DNA of 64,000 nt from assembly GCF_025602895.1 (NCBI RefSeq), contig NW_026516208.1, forward strand, positions 62,001 through 126,000. Direction: 5' to 3'. A program made the position numbers and the translations under genes. Numbering within the stretch: position 1 is the stretch's first letter; every line of letters begins with the position of its first letter. The notes under the pieces were generated by a model, which did not search any database, was not told the origin of the DNA, and was given only the letters and a program-made list of their open reading frames with translations. This document shows, piece after piece, positions 10,601 through 22,500 of this stretch. Source of the DNA: Polychytrium aggregatum. Its lineage: Eukaryota > Chytridiomycota > Chytridiomycetes > Polychytriales.

Positions 10601-13600
10601 GCCCAGCACACTAAACTCGGGGAGTGGCGCAGCGTCGGTAGTGCTGGACAATGCAGTGACCAGATATGGCTGCAATAGCCAGAGCCTACCTCCTGAACTT
10701 TCTGAGGACGCCCTGGAGAGTCGAGATATCTCTGTTGGAGCTGATGGCAAATCCGTTCAGCGTTCGGCCGAGGCAGGACTCGATCACCTCGCCGTATCGT
10801 GCATCTCGCAGCTTGACGAACAATCCTGACGACGCAACAATTGACAAAGCGGTGTCAACTCAGAGTAGGTGCAAGCATTTGGTAAGCAAATCGTTGTGCG
10901 GCAACAAAAGTCATGCCGGACGAGAGCAGTATTGGTGGCGAAGGCATCCGGATGTCATCGCCGGAGCACAATACCCACCGAGTGGACCAACCGGCTTGGA
11001 TCCAACCCATCGACCAGCCCTGTCGAGTCGATCGATTTCTTCAAGAATCTTGGGCATGGCATTGCCATAGACGAGCACGCTGTTCTGAGTCTGTTGCTGC
11101 ATCGTTTCGATGCGCTTGCGGATGTCTTCAACCTTTCGACTCAGCCCGCCTTGATCGGCGCGGGCGTCTTGTCGCTCTTGGGTGAACCGCTCGAGCTCTT
11201 GATCGATCTCATCACGCTGGGCAGCCATCTGGGTGGATTTTGAGGCGAGGTGTCCGTCAAGATAGGCCGAAGGTCGTGCTGATGCTGGAGCAATATATTG
11301 CCCACAAACGCCATTCGCCTGACGCACCGCGACGATTCAAGACTGCTGTCCGACAAAGCAATTGCCGTTTGCAACCTCTCACCTCTTCGAGCTTGGTAGT
11401 GATTTCCGACCGGCGTTCCTTCATATCCTCCAGCTCTTGCTCCCGCTCAGCGCGGTTACCGCTAGAGACATCGGCACGATGGGTGAGCGATGAGGGCGCG
11501 GAGGATGCGATACCACATCACCGCGACCAGCGCATTCACATATGCCTCCCCCTTTGTTCGATGACGAACGGCTCAGGGTCCATCCGTACCTGGCTCCCAG
11601 ACGCTTCTTCTCGGCCGCGAACTTGGCTGTGATCTTGTTCTTTTCAGCCGTCAGCTTGCGGATCTCTTCCTGCACTTCTTCGTTCTGAGACAAACACTCG
11701 CGCAGCTCGTCCTTGATTTGGACGCGCTCGTTCTGCAGCTCTTGAAGGCGGCTGGTGAACACTGGTGACGACAGAGACTCGATCTTTTCCCGACAGCGCT
11801 CAATGTCCTCGTTCAGCCGCTCTAGCTCGGCCTTGTACGCATGGAAGTCGAAGATAAATTAGAGAGTTTATCGGCCAAAGTGCAGGCTGCCGCTTGCAGC
11901 CCCTGGTGGTCGTTGGAGTGTGACAGTGGGCGGGGGAGCGATAGATTCCGATCGGAGGCGACGACGCGAGAGCAATGCCGCAGCACACAACACGCAATAA
12001 TCCTGTCTGTTGTTACTTACATTGTTCTGACTGACGTGCTCTTCTCGTCGGTTGATCTTACGCTGTCGCGATTCGATAGCGTCGTGCTGCTTCTTCAAAG
12101 CCTGTGGTAGCGAGCGGTCAGCTGCATCGTCTGACACCACAACGTCATACTACCCTCTTGGACAAAGGGCAGTGTTCACGCACCGACATATGTCGGTGTA
12201 TGCGTGCGTACCTGCTCTTGATCGACAATGGTCGCCCAGATCAGCTCGTTCTTCAAGGAGTGGATGGTGTCCTGGTAGTCCTCCATTTGCTCAAGATCCT
12301 GTCGGAGAGTCATGGTCAACCACACCGCTGCGTACTGGGCCCCGTGGCACCAATATGCCTGCTGCAACAGATGAGGATAAAGCAATGATCCCACCTTCAT
12401 CCGCTCCTTGAGTTTTACGATGTCATCCTTGAGCTCAAGGATTCTCTGTCGAAGATAAGTTGACGATGGTGAGCACAGCATCCCCGATGTTGCTGTTGGA
12501 TTCGGCTTGTGCATGCACAAGTCTTGATCAACAGGCCTATGTTGGCTTGTGGCCAGAGCTGATGTGTTTCTCGACAAGCAGCTGCGGGACAATATACCTT
12601 GACCTGGACCTGGGTGCTTTCGCGCATCTTTTGCAGGTTCTGCTTGATAATGCTGTAGTCATCGTGGAGCTGGCTGAGCTGTGTGCCTTTCAAGAAAGCC
12701 TGCGACAGAAACCGCATTTTTTAGTTGACGATCGTTGGTCGGGCCAAATTGTGATTCCAACGCCCGGAGAAAAAAAAGTCATAGATTGCTGGAAAGGAGG
12801 GTAAAGATGGAACTTCCCCTCTCGACCTGGAAATGGGTCGACAGTGTCCAGAATGGCGTTGGGATGTAGACGAACCTGATACTTTTCCTGAGGTGTGCTG
12901 TTGCCCAGGAACATGCGCGCTGTATCTTGCGTCAGGATGGCGAGCGGGTTCTCGACCTGAATCTGGAAGTGGTCGCAGATTGCTACGAGGTCCTCCTTCT
13001 TGGTGGAGACGAGGGTTTCTGAGACGTGGTGTGTGATGATATCAGTGTAAGTTGGGTGCTTGCATGTCGAGGCAATAAATCTTGGCTGGACGGCAGTATG
13101 GCTCAAGGCGGGAGAGGGTATGCTGCTCTGGTCTTACTGTTACTGGACATGATTTTGTAGGTGTGTGGCTTGCCGCTGTCGGCGGTGAGTCTGCGAGTGA
13201 TCTCGATGAAGTCGCCATATGTGCCTGGCTCGAAAGCGTCCTCGCCAGTGTTTCGAATCCGGACAGTGATCTCAGCGGAACTGTAAGGAGGGGCAGAGCC
13301 AAAGGGCGGCAATGCAACAGATGGCGTCGATTACGAGCTGTCTCATCACTTCCAAGAATGGATCTGTGCGCCTCGATCGTTTGATCCGGATATGCTGTGG
13401 GCAACCAGATTCTGTGGTACCTCTCTCCTTCCTTGATGAAATTCTTCAGATTCTGGCCACGATTGGTGAAACTCGCCTTGCCTCCAAGGCAGATCATCAG
13501 GCCGGTGAGGATGGCGCTCTTTCCACCTTCAGGAGGCGAAGCACAGCGAGTCGAATCAGATCCGAGGCTCAAGTAATGCGGTTCTGTGGCGATGTGCTGG

Positions 13601-14319
13601 TGCGAAGAGGACCAAGGCCTGTCCAAATCATACGGGGTGTGGTCTGGCGGCTGGACACTCACTGCCGTTGTGGCCGATGACAAAGTTGATCTTTGGGTTG
13701 AAGTCCACAACCAGATATTTGTGGCACATGAAGTTGACCAGCTCGATGCGCTCGACGGTGCCACAGTAGCTCTCATCGTCCTGCGTTGGTTGCAAGGAAG
13801 AATGACGACGCCGTTTGACACGGGTGGTCATGATCCGCGGCAGTGTCAATTGGACGGATCAAGCATCGGCATACCGATAGAGGGGGAGGCATGCAAATAT
13901 CGTTCAAAGATTGAAGATCGCCGTGGATCACAGGCAGCGGTGCGGGCTGCTGCAGCCTTGTCCATCCTTCAGCGGCACTCGCTTGGGGACGAGATTCCAA
14001 GGATCTACGATGGCCCTCGCCGATGCGATAGCAACAGAATCCGCACCTCGCAGTGCTTCTTGGACGACCGGAAGTGGCCGGCATCTTCGGACTTGCGCTT
14101 TCGGGATCCAGAGAGGATGTCGGTCTGCGAGTCTGAAACGGGATTGTTCTGCGAAGCATCCTCCTCGTCAACAAGGGCCGAGGCAGCGAGTCGCAGATCG
14201 GGAGGATCGACCAGTGGCTGTTGGGACATTGGAGGAGGAGAAGACAGCGGGCTCTGCTGCGAGCGGGGCGACAGGAGCCGCTGCTTCCTTGAGTTTTGTC
14301 GTGCGAGATCCTCTTTCAT
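7639..14319 (-). CDS. SMC6: SMC6, Smc5/6 complex ATPase
   Basis: A long intron-rich gene with more than fifteen short exons. Exon 1 (14319-14047) encodes a basic, Ser-rich N-terminus with a KRKSE motif. Exon 2 (13780-13663) carries [20 protein letters not shown] and the start of Walker A. Exon 3, from 13526, completes it: [14 protein letters not shown], followed by the SMC6-type [18 protein letters not shown]. Middle exons are heptad-rich coiled coil. The C-terminal head has the signature [19 protein letters not shown] and Walker [12 protein letters not shown] near 8100, then DAVNRRISM and ILITPQDM. The last exon starts at 7744 and ends TLDEFTV at 7639. The joined frames through the first three and last two exons agree. 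Smc6 pairs with Smc5 in chromosome maintenance and recombination repair. NSE4, the kleisin of this complex, is encoded at 42694-44893. Confidence 0.93.
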
Positions 14320-14869
14320 TTGGTGACGGCAGCAGCAGCAGCAACAGCAGCAGCAGCAACAGGATGAGCAGGAGGACGGTGCTGGCTGGTCCAGAAAGCC
14401 GCCATTGGACTCGGAGGCTTGTGCGGAGCACCACGTGGACGAAACAGGTGACATCGGCGTGACTGGACAACTGCGCATGCGCTGGATCGAGCCAGGCTGG
14501 GAACAATCGCACCAGATCCACAGAAGCTCAGCAGGCCAGTGAAAAGCAGAGTCCCGTTGCTTTCTGGACCAACTGTATTTGGCATCTATGAGAATCATGA
14601 ATGGGCGGCGACGGCAGAAGTGGCCAGGGAAAAGGGCACCCAAGAGAGAGAGAGCCGAAACAACATTCGCTTCGACTGCTCGGAAGTGATCGATACCAGT
14701 GCAGAATAAAACGGGATCATACGATGGATAGAATAGAAACTACTGCCAGCGGCAGACAATGGCGCCTGGTGGATACTACGACGCTCGGGACAGGGGAGCA
14801 GAGGAACAGCCCATCCACGGAGGCTAGCGAATAGCGGAATAGAGGGGCGATATTAATGGCGCATGTGGT
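14320..14869. other. SMC6 upstream region with transposon end and CAG run
   Basis: Holds a CAG/CAA run (about 14329-14362) directly upstream of the SMC6 ATG, the solo mariner/Fanzor end described separately, and otherwise no recognisable feature. Confidence 0.6.
14490..14577 (+). mobile_element. Solo end of a mariner/Fanzor element
   Basis: The stretch ending GTCCCGTTGCTTTCTGGACC then AACTG-TA matches the Fanzor-side end of the 27118-27856 element (GTCCCGTTTCTTTCTGGACC then GACTG-TA) with three or so differences over 27 bases. Similarity continues inward, with a GCCAG..GGGAACAATC.CAC block and AGG.CCAG.GAAA. No matching left end was found upstream, so this is a deleted or fragmented copy. 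It sits between SMC6 and the SH3 gene. Confidence 0.6.
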
Positions 14870-16514
14870 TTACAGCGGCTGGTCCTCCAAAAAGTTGAGA
14901 GGAACCACGCCCATGAGGCCGCCTTCGTTGATGCCCATGCCCCAGCCGTCCTCGTAGGTTTCGGTGACTTGAACAACTTCGCCAGGCTGTAGAGGAAGCT
15001 CATCCGGACGCTGAGGGATGCGGCCAATGCGGACACGGTGATATCGGCCAAGTGGAGGAGAGGTTGGGCGCAAGCCCTCAACGGCGGGAACCTCGCCGTA
15101 GGAGCCCGCAGGCGAAGGGAGGCCGTGGGGCGGAGGCAAAGGCGATGGAGCATACATATCGTCACCCACGTAGGCCATGTTCTGTGCCGACAGCGTTCTG
15201 GTCTGTTTGTACTGTTCAGCGTAGCGTCGGCGGTAGAGGAAGTAGGCCGATCCAGTCAAGACAATCGGGATGCAGATGGCGGCAACCACGATTCCGATGA
15301 TGACGCCCGTGTGGCTTCCGGAATCGGTGGTTGTGGCCGTGCCGGTGATCGTACCGGTTGGGGTGGCAACCGGGACCGTGGCTGTGTTGGGTCTGGCGAC
15401 GATCGGCTGGGTCGACGGAGCCACGACGGAGGCCGGTGCAGGAATGACCTGTGTGTTCTGGGTGACTGGATTCAGGCTTGTTTGGATGACGGTGCTTTGG
15501 GCCGGATTTGTGGTTGCCGGCGGCGGGTTTGCTGCGGTTGTGGTAGTGGTGGTGGTGGTGACCGTAGTGGTTGTAGTGGTCGTGGTGGACTGAGGCTGAT
15601 CAGTCGACTTTCGGGTCGGAGGCGGCGGCGGCGGCGGCGGCGGAGAAGGAGGAGGAGGCGATGGAGACGCAGAAGGAGAAGCCTGGGTTGTGGGCGCAGG
15701 CGAGTTGGTCTGCTGGGTGGTCTCTGGGGCAGCCGAGGTTGCAGCAGCGCTCGGACTGGCCGAGGAGTTGCCAGCACCAGCCAAGGCAGCAAAGTTGACA
15801 ACACGGGAAGCAGATCCCTGAACAGAGAGTGGGGAGGGTGATTGGCTGCTCTGGCCCGTGCAGTCGGTAGCATCGCAGGCCTCGACGAAGTAGCTTCCGT
15901 CAGCAAAGGCCTCGTGGGTCTTGAGGTTGAAGTAGGTTATCTTTCCATTGACGATGGTCTTTGGGAACGGGGTGCTGACGAGCAGATAGTCGCGGCTGCC
16001 TGTGGCAGCGTTCTGGAAGAAAGGTCGCCGGGGAAGCATTGGTATTGGTGGGCAAGACGGCAGGATGGGTAAGGTGGCAAATACGAGCTAGGGCCACATG
16101 CTGACGGGAACATGCTCGCTTCGAGACAGGATCTGTGCCGGCGCTGGGCTGCGGACAACGAGGCCGCGAGCAATGCCAGCGGGCCAGGGCGACCTACCAC
16201 TAGATAGATGGACAGCGAGCGGGCGGTGGCATCATCAAAGGCACCCGAAGTGGACCAGGTCAGAGTGAACTGCAGCGGGTCGCTTGGCGCGATGGGCGCA
16301 GGGTTGGTCTGGGTGTCAAATGCAGGGAGGTTGGCGTGAGCAGACGGCGCGAGCGAAAGTTGGCACGGACACCGGTGCAAGACAGTGCAGGGCGGCAAGG
16401 CTGCCACCCGACGGAGCATACGTTGACGGAGAGACCGAAGGAGGCGGCAGCGGCGGCCTGAGCCGACAGCACGAGCGACACGGTGCCCAGGACGGCGGTT
16501 TTCTCCCAGAGCAT
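14870..16514 (-). CDS. Mucin-like single-pass membrane protein with cytoplasmic SH3 domain
   Basis: Exons 16514-16422, 16308-16198 and 16012-14870 join in frame to 448 residues. The order is: signal peptide (MLWEKTAVLGTVSLVLSAQA); an extracellular beta-rich segment; a long Ser/Thr/Pro/Ala-rich stalk with a poly-Pro run and Thr runs, likely O-glycosylated; one membrane helix (HTGVIIGIVVAAICIPIVLT) followed by the basic stop YRRRYAEQYK; a Pro-rich linker; and a C-terminal SH3 domain. The SH3 domain shows YHRVRIGRIPQRPDELPL, the ALYDY-type variant, then PGEVVQVTETYEDGWGMGIN and GVVPLNFLE. This architecture suggests a cell-surface or wall sensor that assembles a cytoplasmic signalling complex, comparable in logic to Sho1 or Msb2-like sensors, but it is not a clear orthologue of either. 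Introns have GTATGC and GTAGGT donors. Confidence 0.8.
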
Positions 16515-17586
16515 GTTGCAGGCAGGCGAAGATGGATGCGCAAAGAAGGCCAGAGGGCTGACGGGGATGCGGACGAGGAAAACGGCGAAGGACGGCGACG
16601 GCGCGGGGGGGGGAGCGTGGACCGATGTGGGACCGGTGTGGGACCGGTGTGAAACAGAGGGCACACGGAGCGCTGCTCCTTGTGGGGAGAGCCGCAAACA
16701 GGGAATGTGGTTCTGATTACGATGTTGATGTTGATGCTGATGCTGATGCTGATGCTGATGCTGATGCTGATGCTGATGCTGATGTTGATGTTGATGTTGA
16801 TGTTGATGATAATGATGGCGTTGATGTTGGTGTTGATGCTGATGTTGATTATGATGACCGCTGTCGATGATGCTCATTGGTGTGATGCTGACTGTTGCGG
16901 ACCGTCCCATTGTCGCTGTTGCGCTGTGTGGGGCCTTGCGCCTCCCTTAATTCTTCAGCAGCCTACATGTGGTCGGACAGCAGTCTCAGTGGCGCGGTGC
17001 CCCAGACAAGGCGCCGTCGTAGTGACACAGCAGGACGTGTGTGGCGACGCTGGATTGTGTCACTGCCGGTGGCAGGACTCGGACAGACCCGGAACGGCTC
17101 GGACAGATGCGGGACAGGCACAACAACAGCGCGTGTGTGCGCAGCGGACTCGACAGCCTGTGTCACTTTGGTCGCGCACACGGTGCGCCTGTGCGCGTCT
17201 TGGACAGGTCCAGAAAGGCAGACGCGGCTGCTGCGCACTGACAGAAATAGCTGGGCGCGCGGTGACGCGGCTCTGTGCGTGTCTTTTTTTGGGCACGGCG
17301 GTACCGCAACAGCCCCGACTGTGTGCACAATCAAGCTCACATCCATCAACAGCACAGTGCTCCCCTGTGTACAACGCCGCGCCAACGGCACAGTCCACAA
17401 TAGCGCGGCCTCCTTTGCCCCTTGGCCTTCGCCCAGACAGCTCCTTTCTTTCTCGACCCTCGTCCGTGTTGCTCTTCCTCTTCTTTCGCCATCGGCCCGC
17501 TCGAGGCATCCCAACCGATCTCCTGTCGCCCGTCCCCTCGCCTGCTCGGTCGCATCCGCTGCATCCACTCTCTGCCTGCATCTGAA
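16515..17586. other. Divergent promoter region with (GATGCT)n array
   Basis: Lies between the SH3 membrane protein (-) and the PPOX-like gene (+). It contains a hexamer array of TGATGC/TGATGT units (about 16726-16850), a poly-T run near 17283 and a pyrimidine-rich stretch before 17587. No gene recognised. Confidence 0.6.
16726..16850. repeat. (TGATGC/TGATGT)n imperfect hexamer array
   Basis: About 20 hexamer units, with T/C alternating at the last position, in the 5' flank of the SH3 protein gene. Confidence 0.92.
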
Positions 17587-18906
17587 ATGGCTGCCGCTCA
17601 GCAACAGCAAGTCCCATGGGCCAACGCCCTGCAGCAGGCCTTCAGGGCCAATTTCCCCAACGCGGCCCAGTCCGGATTATCCACCGTTAATCCGTTCTCC
17701 AGCTCGAGCCAGACCCCGCCCGATCCCGGTAGGCTACGCTCGGCTTCGCTGGGTCCTTGCCCACCTCCTATTGGCCGCAATCGGTACTTTCGCGCGGCCT
17801 GTTGGCACCGGCTCTCCCGCAGGCGCCATCGGCAATTTGCAGGGCTTTGGTCTGTCCTGCTTGCCCACCGCTCTGCTGACAACGCTGCTGACAACGCTGC
17901 TAACAACTCTGCTCCGATCGTGCCGTCAGTCGTCGTCCAACTTGCCTCGGTCAAGTCTAATGGCACCCCAAAGATCCAGCCGCTGGTCTTCCAGGACTTT
18001 TTGGCCGCTGATCCCCGCATCCTTGTGTTCTCGGCCGCAACCAGCAACCCCGAGCTCATGAGTGTCGTCAAATCCGGCCAATCCCACGAGATTTACTGGT
18101 ACGTCGAGACCCAGCCGCTGGCGGCGTAGCCTGTATCCCAGCGCGCAGACGGGTTGCCTGATGTACTTTGCCCTGCGCTGGCTTGATACACCGTCCTTCC
18201 GCCTGCTGGCGAGACCAGCCAGGCAATCGTCTCACACCCATTCCATCGCCACCCCTTCAGGTCCATGCCCAAGACCAAGGAGACCTTTGTCCTCTCCTCC
18301 TCCAGCCGTCTCTACATTGTCTGTGCCTCCACCCTGTCGGGCCGATTCGGCTCGGCTCCCAGAAAGGTCATCGTCGGCGACGAGGGCTCGCAGGCGGCCC
18401 TCAATCCGGAAGAGTTCTGGGAAACCGAGCGCATTCGCTTGTGGCACAAGATTTCCCCATTCTATCGGGCCTCCTTCACCTGGCCGAGCTCGGGCGAGGT
18501 CAGGACCCCGAATCCCAACGAGTCGTGGTCCGTCTATCGCGACCAGAACCAAATCAAGGTGTCGTCGCCCGTGTCGCTTGGAACCGGTTTCCGATACACC
18601 CGTCTGGACGTTGTCGGTAGCGAGTTCAACGGACAGACCCCGCCACTGTCTCCCAGCTTGCTCGCCAAGTTCCAGAACGCCACCATCAACAACCACTCGA
18701 CTCTGGAGCGCCGAGCCAAGATGACAAAGGAGGAGGAGGACCAGTGTGTGCACAACGCTGCTTTTGACAACTTTTGCCTCATCATCTTCAAGGTCACCCG
18801 TGTCGACCACACGGCCTGCGCTTCGAACAACTCCGGTCCCCCAACCCGTACCGTTTACACCTGCACAAAGGAGGGCTCCTGGGTTATTGACGACGTCAAC
18901 CCTTAA
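17587..18906 (+). CDS. Pyridoxamine 5'-phosphate oxidase-like flavoprotein, Alr4036 family
   Basis: Exons 17587-17728, 17930-18098 and 18261-18906 join in frame to 318 residues. The order of motifs matches the Alr4036-type FMN-binding family: an N-terminal PWANALQQAF helix, VVVQLASVKSNGTPKIQPLV with F.DFL (FMN-binding barrel), LVFSAATSNPELMSVV, HEIYWSMPKTKETFVLSS, then RLWHKISPFYRASFTWPSSG and a closing VDHTA...WVIDDVNP. The family resembles pyridox(am)ine phosphate oxidases; members are probably FMN-dependent, but their substrate is generally not established. Intron 1 carries a GCTGACAAC tandem repeat and a GCTAACAAC branch-like site. The frame remains open for 43 codons after the TAA stop. 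Confidence 0.78.
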
Positions 18907-19573
18907 GCGGCATACCCAGAGGTGGCCGGGCGCTACAAGCGCGTCTGCGAGCAGCGTCCCAGATACTCGCCTGTTATCAAGGAGGAGTGCCCTGGCCATC
19001 AATGCCTGTGCGAAATGGAAGGAGACACCCGATTCTGAGGCCAGTGGTCATTTTTTTGGCTGTTGAATACATACATACATACTCATTCATCACATCGGCG
19101 GCACGCTACCCTGCAGCGGTGCCAAAGTTGATGCTTCCCGGGCATGATCGTGCAGCACGAGGCCCTCAGTGCATCGGCGTGGATGCGGCACTGCTTCTGA
19201 TCAAACATTATGGCCAGACCGAGTATGCTTCTGCTTCCAAGGGAAACAGGTATTGCCTTGATTTCCTCTTTCTCTCTTTCCTCTCCTTACCGAGAGACCT
19301 GAAGCCTGTCCTGAACCCATACCCACCGTGATGGTTCGTGATTGCAGCCACCAGACTGTCTGCCTGTCTGCCTGCCCTCGCCCGTGTTGCTTGGACAACC
19401 CCTGCCATCGCCATTCGCGATGTGGTCAATCAACCACCGTGTTTTGGACCGATAGACAGGTGTCCAGGAACAACATCCGAATCGTGAAAGTAAGGAAAAA
19501 ATGTACCCGGTTTCGTTGTCAAGAATGCACCCTCAACACTCCCCGATCGTGTTCCCGGCGACGCCGCTGTCTG
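18907..19573. other. Convergent 3' region
   Basis: Between the PPOX-like gene (+) and the receptor gene (-). The first 130 bases continue the upstream reading frame beyond the TAA; the rest shows no gene. Confidence 0.6.
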
Positions 19574-22500
19574 TCACTCGTTCAGACTGCTTGATTCGGT
19601 CGAGCGGCCGTCCTTGTCCGAGCCGTGAACATGGCACATAAATCGCCTTCGTGCCTGCTCGTAGAGCTCAAAAAACTGATTGAGATGTGCCCGCTTTTCA
19701 AACTCGATTTCGTACGAAAATACCCCACTGCGGATCAGCAGAGTCGCTTTGGGAATCGCCGTTGCCGTCGCCGTCGCCGCCACCTGCTTGAGCGGTACCA
19801 GGAACGAGCTTGAGACCTGCGCGGATGTCGTGGGCAAAGGCTCGTTCGAGAAGTTGGAGGTGCTCTTGCGAATCTGGCCTCCTTTGACAATGTCGCAGCT
19901 CGACAGCTTCACTATTGCAGGCTCCTGAACCGAGATCTCCTGGACGTCGGCCATCACCAGCCGGTCAACCTCTGGGAAGACAAAGAGAAGATATCGCGTG
20001 GCCTCGATGCCGGTCGAGTTCAACAGCCGCAGTCGTGTATCGAACGTGTGTACTTCAGACAGCTGAATGTTGTCTTGAGGCGCTTCGAACTTGAGATCTG
20101 GCACGGCCGTTCCGGTGTACCCGGCTTCAAATTCGCTGCCGGTCGTGGTCTGCAACATGATCAAAGCCAGTCGCTTGGCATATAGAGCCACGGGCACGCC
20201 AAACGACGCCAGTCCCATTAGTACGGCGACAACGACGTTGCGAGTGATTGTGATCGTCCGGGAGTTGGGCAACACCAACAGCTCGTAGACGACAAGCGTT
20301 CCGAGCAGCAGAGCCACCATAACAACGATCACGCTTCTCCAGGTCTCGCTTGACTCTTTGAGCTTCTTCCGGGTCGTGCGGGTGAGAGTGGCCATGATCA
20401 TGCACGCCAGGATCAATAGCACGGCCAACGTATAGATGATAGCCAGGTATGCATCGAACGGGTTTACATATCCACAGTCCAGGAAACTCTCCGAATCCAC
20501 GATCAATAGTACGGCCGTCGGTCGATTGGCTTGTCGCCATATCATGCCCAGGATGAATTGTGCCACGACAGCAATCATTGCAAGTGCGATCAGGGTGGTG
20601 TCCGAGTGTATGAAAGAACTGCCCTGGCTGGCGTCAAATATGTACACCAGCCGAATCGACTTCCAGAAAATGACGCTGAGAGCGCACGCAATGAGACACA
20701 TTAAATGAGGTCCATATGACGAGATCCACAGAATGCGCCCACAAAATCATGATCATTGGATTGTCTCAGCCGCTCCCTAGTCCATCGTATCCTCGCCAAT
20801 GAGGGTAGCATTGGGGCCATGTCCGCCACAGGATCGAGGGCATGAGGACTACAAGCGGCGGCTGGAGGCTTGGGATCAAAGAAACAGACAAAACAAAACT
20901 CGGAAGCGCATACCTGAATACAAGCGTGAAGCTCATTGCCGGAAGCATCACTCTTGTCGTGCATAGTGTTGTGGTTGGAGCCAGCAGATACATGAGCGCC
21001 GCGAACTGGCCACCAACTTGAGACAAGGCCGAAAGGTGGAGCCCATTAATGACGATAATAGTTGGATATCGGTGTGAACGAGCTGCGATCTTCCGGTAGC
21101 GGCTCGGTCCGTGGCGGCACCGATGGTGCATGACCCAGTATCTCTGTCAAGGACATAGCTCCACGACTGGCAATCTCCGCAACTGGCGACCTCCTCTGCC
21201 AGCAGCGCCGCTCATAATCTCAAAACGAAGCTCCTTCAGCAGATCGTCCCATCGAAAATATCACAGATGAGAGCCGAGCGACCATGCAACTGTCGGCCAT
21301 CAAGTAAGCACTGCGCAAGCTGGACACACAAACTTACAGCAGCCAACCATGATCACTGTACAGCACATCCAGCTGATGCTCTTGATGATTTCATGGTGTC
21401 GATACCATAGTATGCCGAGCAGAATCGCAGCATTTGCCGCCATCAGTAGCACAATGGCAGAGAGTGCCATCATCCGGACGGCCATTCTGCTGCCAGGCTC
21501 GATCTGCAGTGGTGCGGCAACCTCGGAGCAATCCTGGGAGTTAACGTTGAGGTATCCGACCGAGCACACACATGCGTTGATACTGGGATCCATGAAGGGC
21601 CCAAATAAACAAACGCCGTGGCTGCACGAATCAAGCTTGGTAAGCAAAAGTCCGTCAAAGGAAGGATTGCAGGCCGATGTGTTGGAGTAGAGCGGCAGAC
21701 CATTGTACGAAAGCGTTTGCAGAACCGAAAACGAGTAATGTCGCAAGCTTGGGGGCAGTGGTAGGAACAAGTTGTCGACACAGGTAGCCTAGAGACAACA
21801 AAGACGGTGAGAGAGGGTACGTGCAGCCGAGGTTACCGTCGCGGTTTCGACAGAGCACATTGTCCTTCCAGTATTTTCAGATATTCGCCTCATATCAAGT
21901 GTCACTGAATGACAGGCATCAAATTGGTAGTGCTGGCAGCAGACCAGCAGACCAGCAGACCAGCAGACCAGCAGACCAGCAGACCAGCAGACCAGCAGAC
22001 CAGCAGACCAGCAGTCAAGAAAGCCGAGTGTTCGGGTCGCGATATCACCATCCAGCCTTCGAACAGCTACGAAAATCACAAGCAACCGGGGCACTCACAA
22101 TTGCGGAGCTGTTGGAGAGTGTCCACCACAGGTAGTTGAGAGTGAATCGCACTTGATCTTGAGTAAGAGCGGTGTACAGGTTGGTGCGTACAATGTAATA
22201 GCTTGCGGCCATGAGCGGATAAGCACCCGAGCGGCTCGAGTCGATCAGCACCGAGTCCAAATAGCGCTCAATGTCGTTGGTGTACATGTTGAGTCCAGAA
22301 GGCACCGCAATATTGTCAACCTCGAGCTAGAAGCAAAGCACACAGCCAAATAGCATAGCAGAAGTAGTGGAATGGTCAGAGAAACCGATGATCTTGTCGC
22401 AAGCGAGTGGCTCAGATGCTCAGCGCTCACGGAACAACGTAATTCGCTATATTCGCTGCCCTACATTCATGTTGGTCATATTCAGACTGGTCACCACACC

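Noticed and set aside
21942-22014. Possible CRISPR-like direct repeats
   Set aside because: Contiguous 8-base units without spacers inside a eukaryotic intron; this is a simple tandem repeat.
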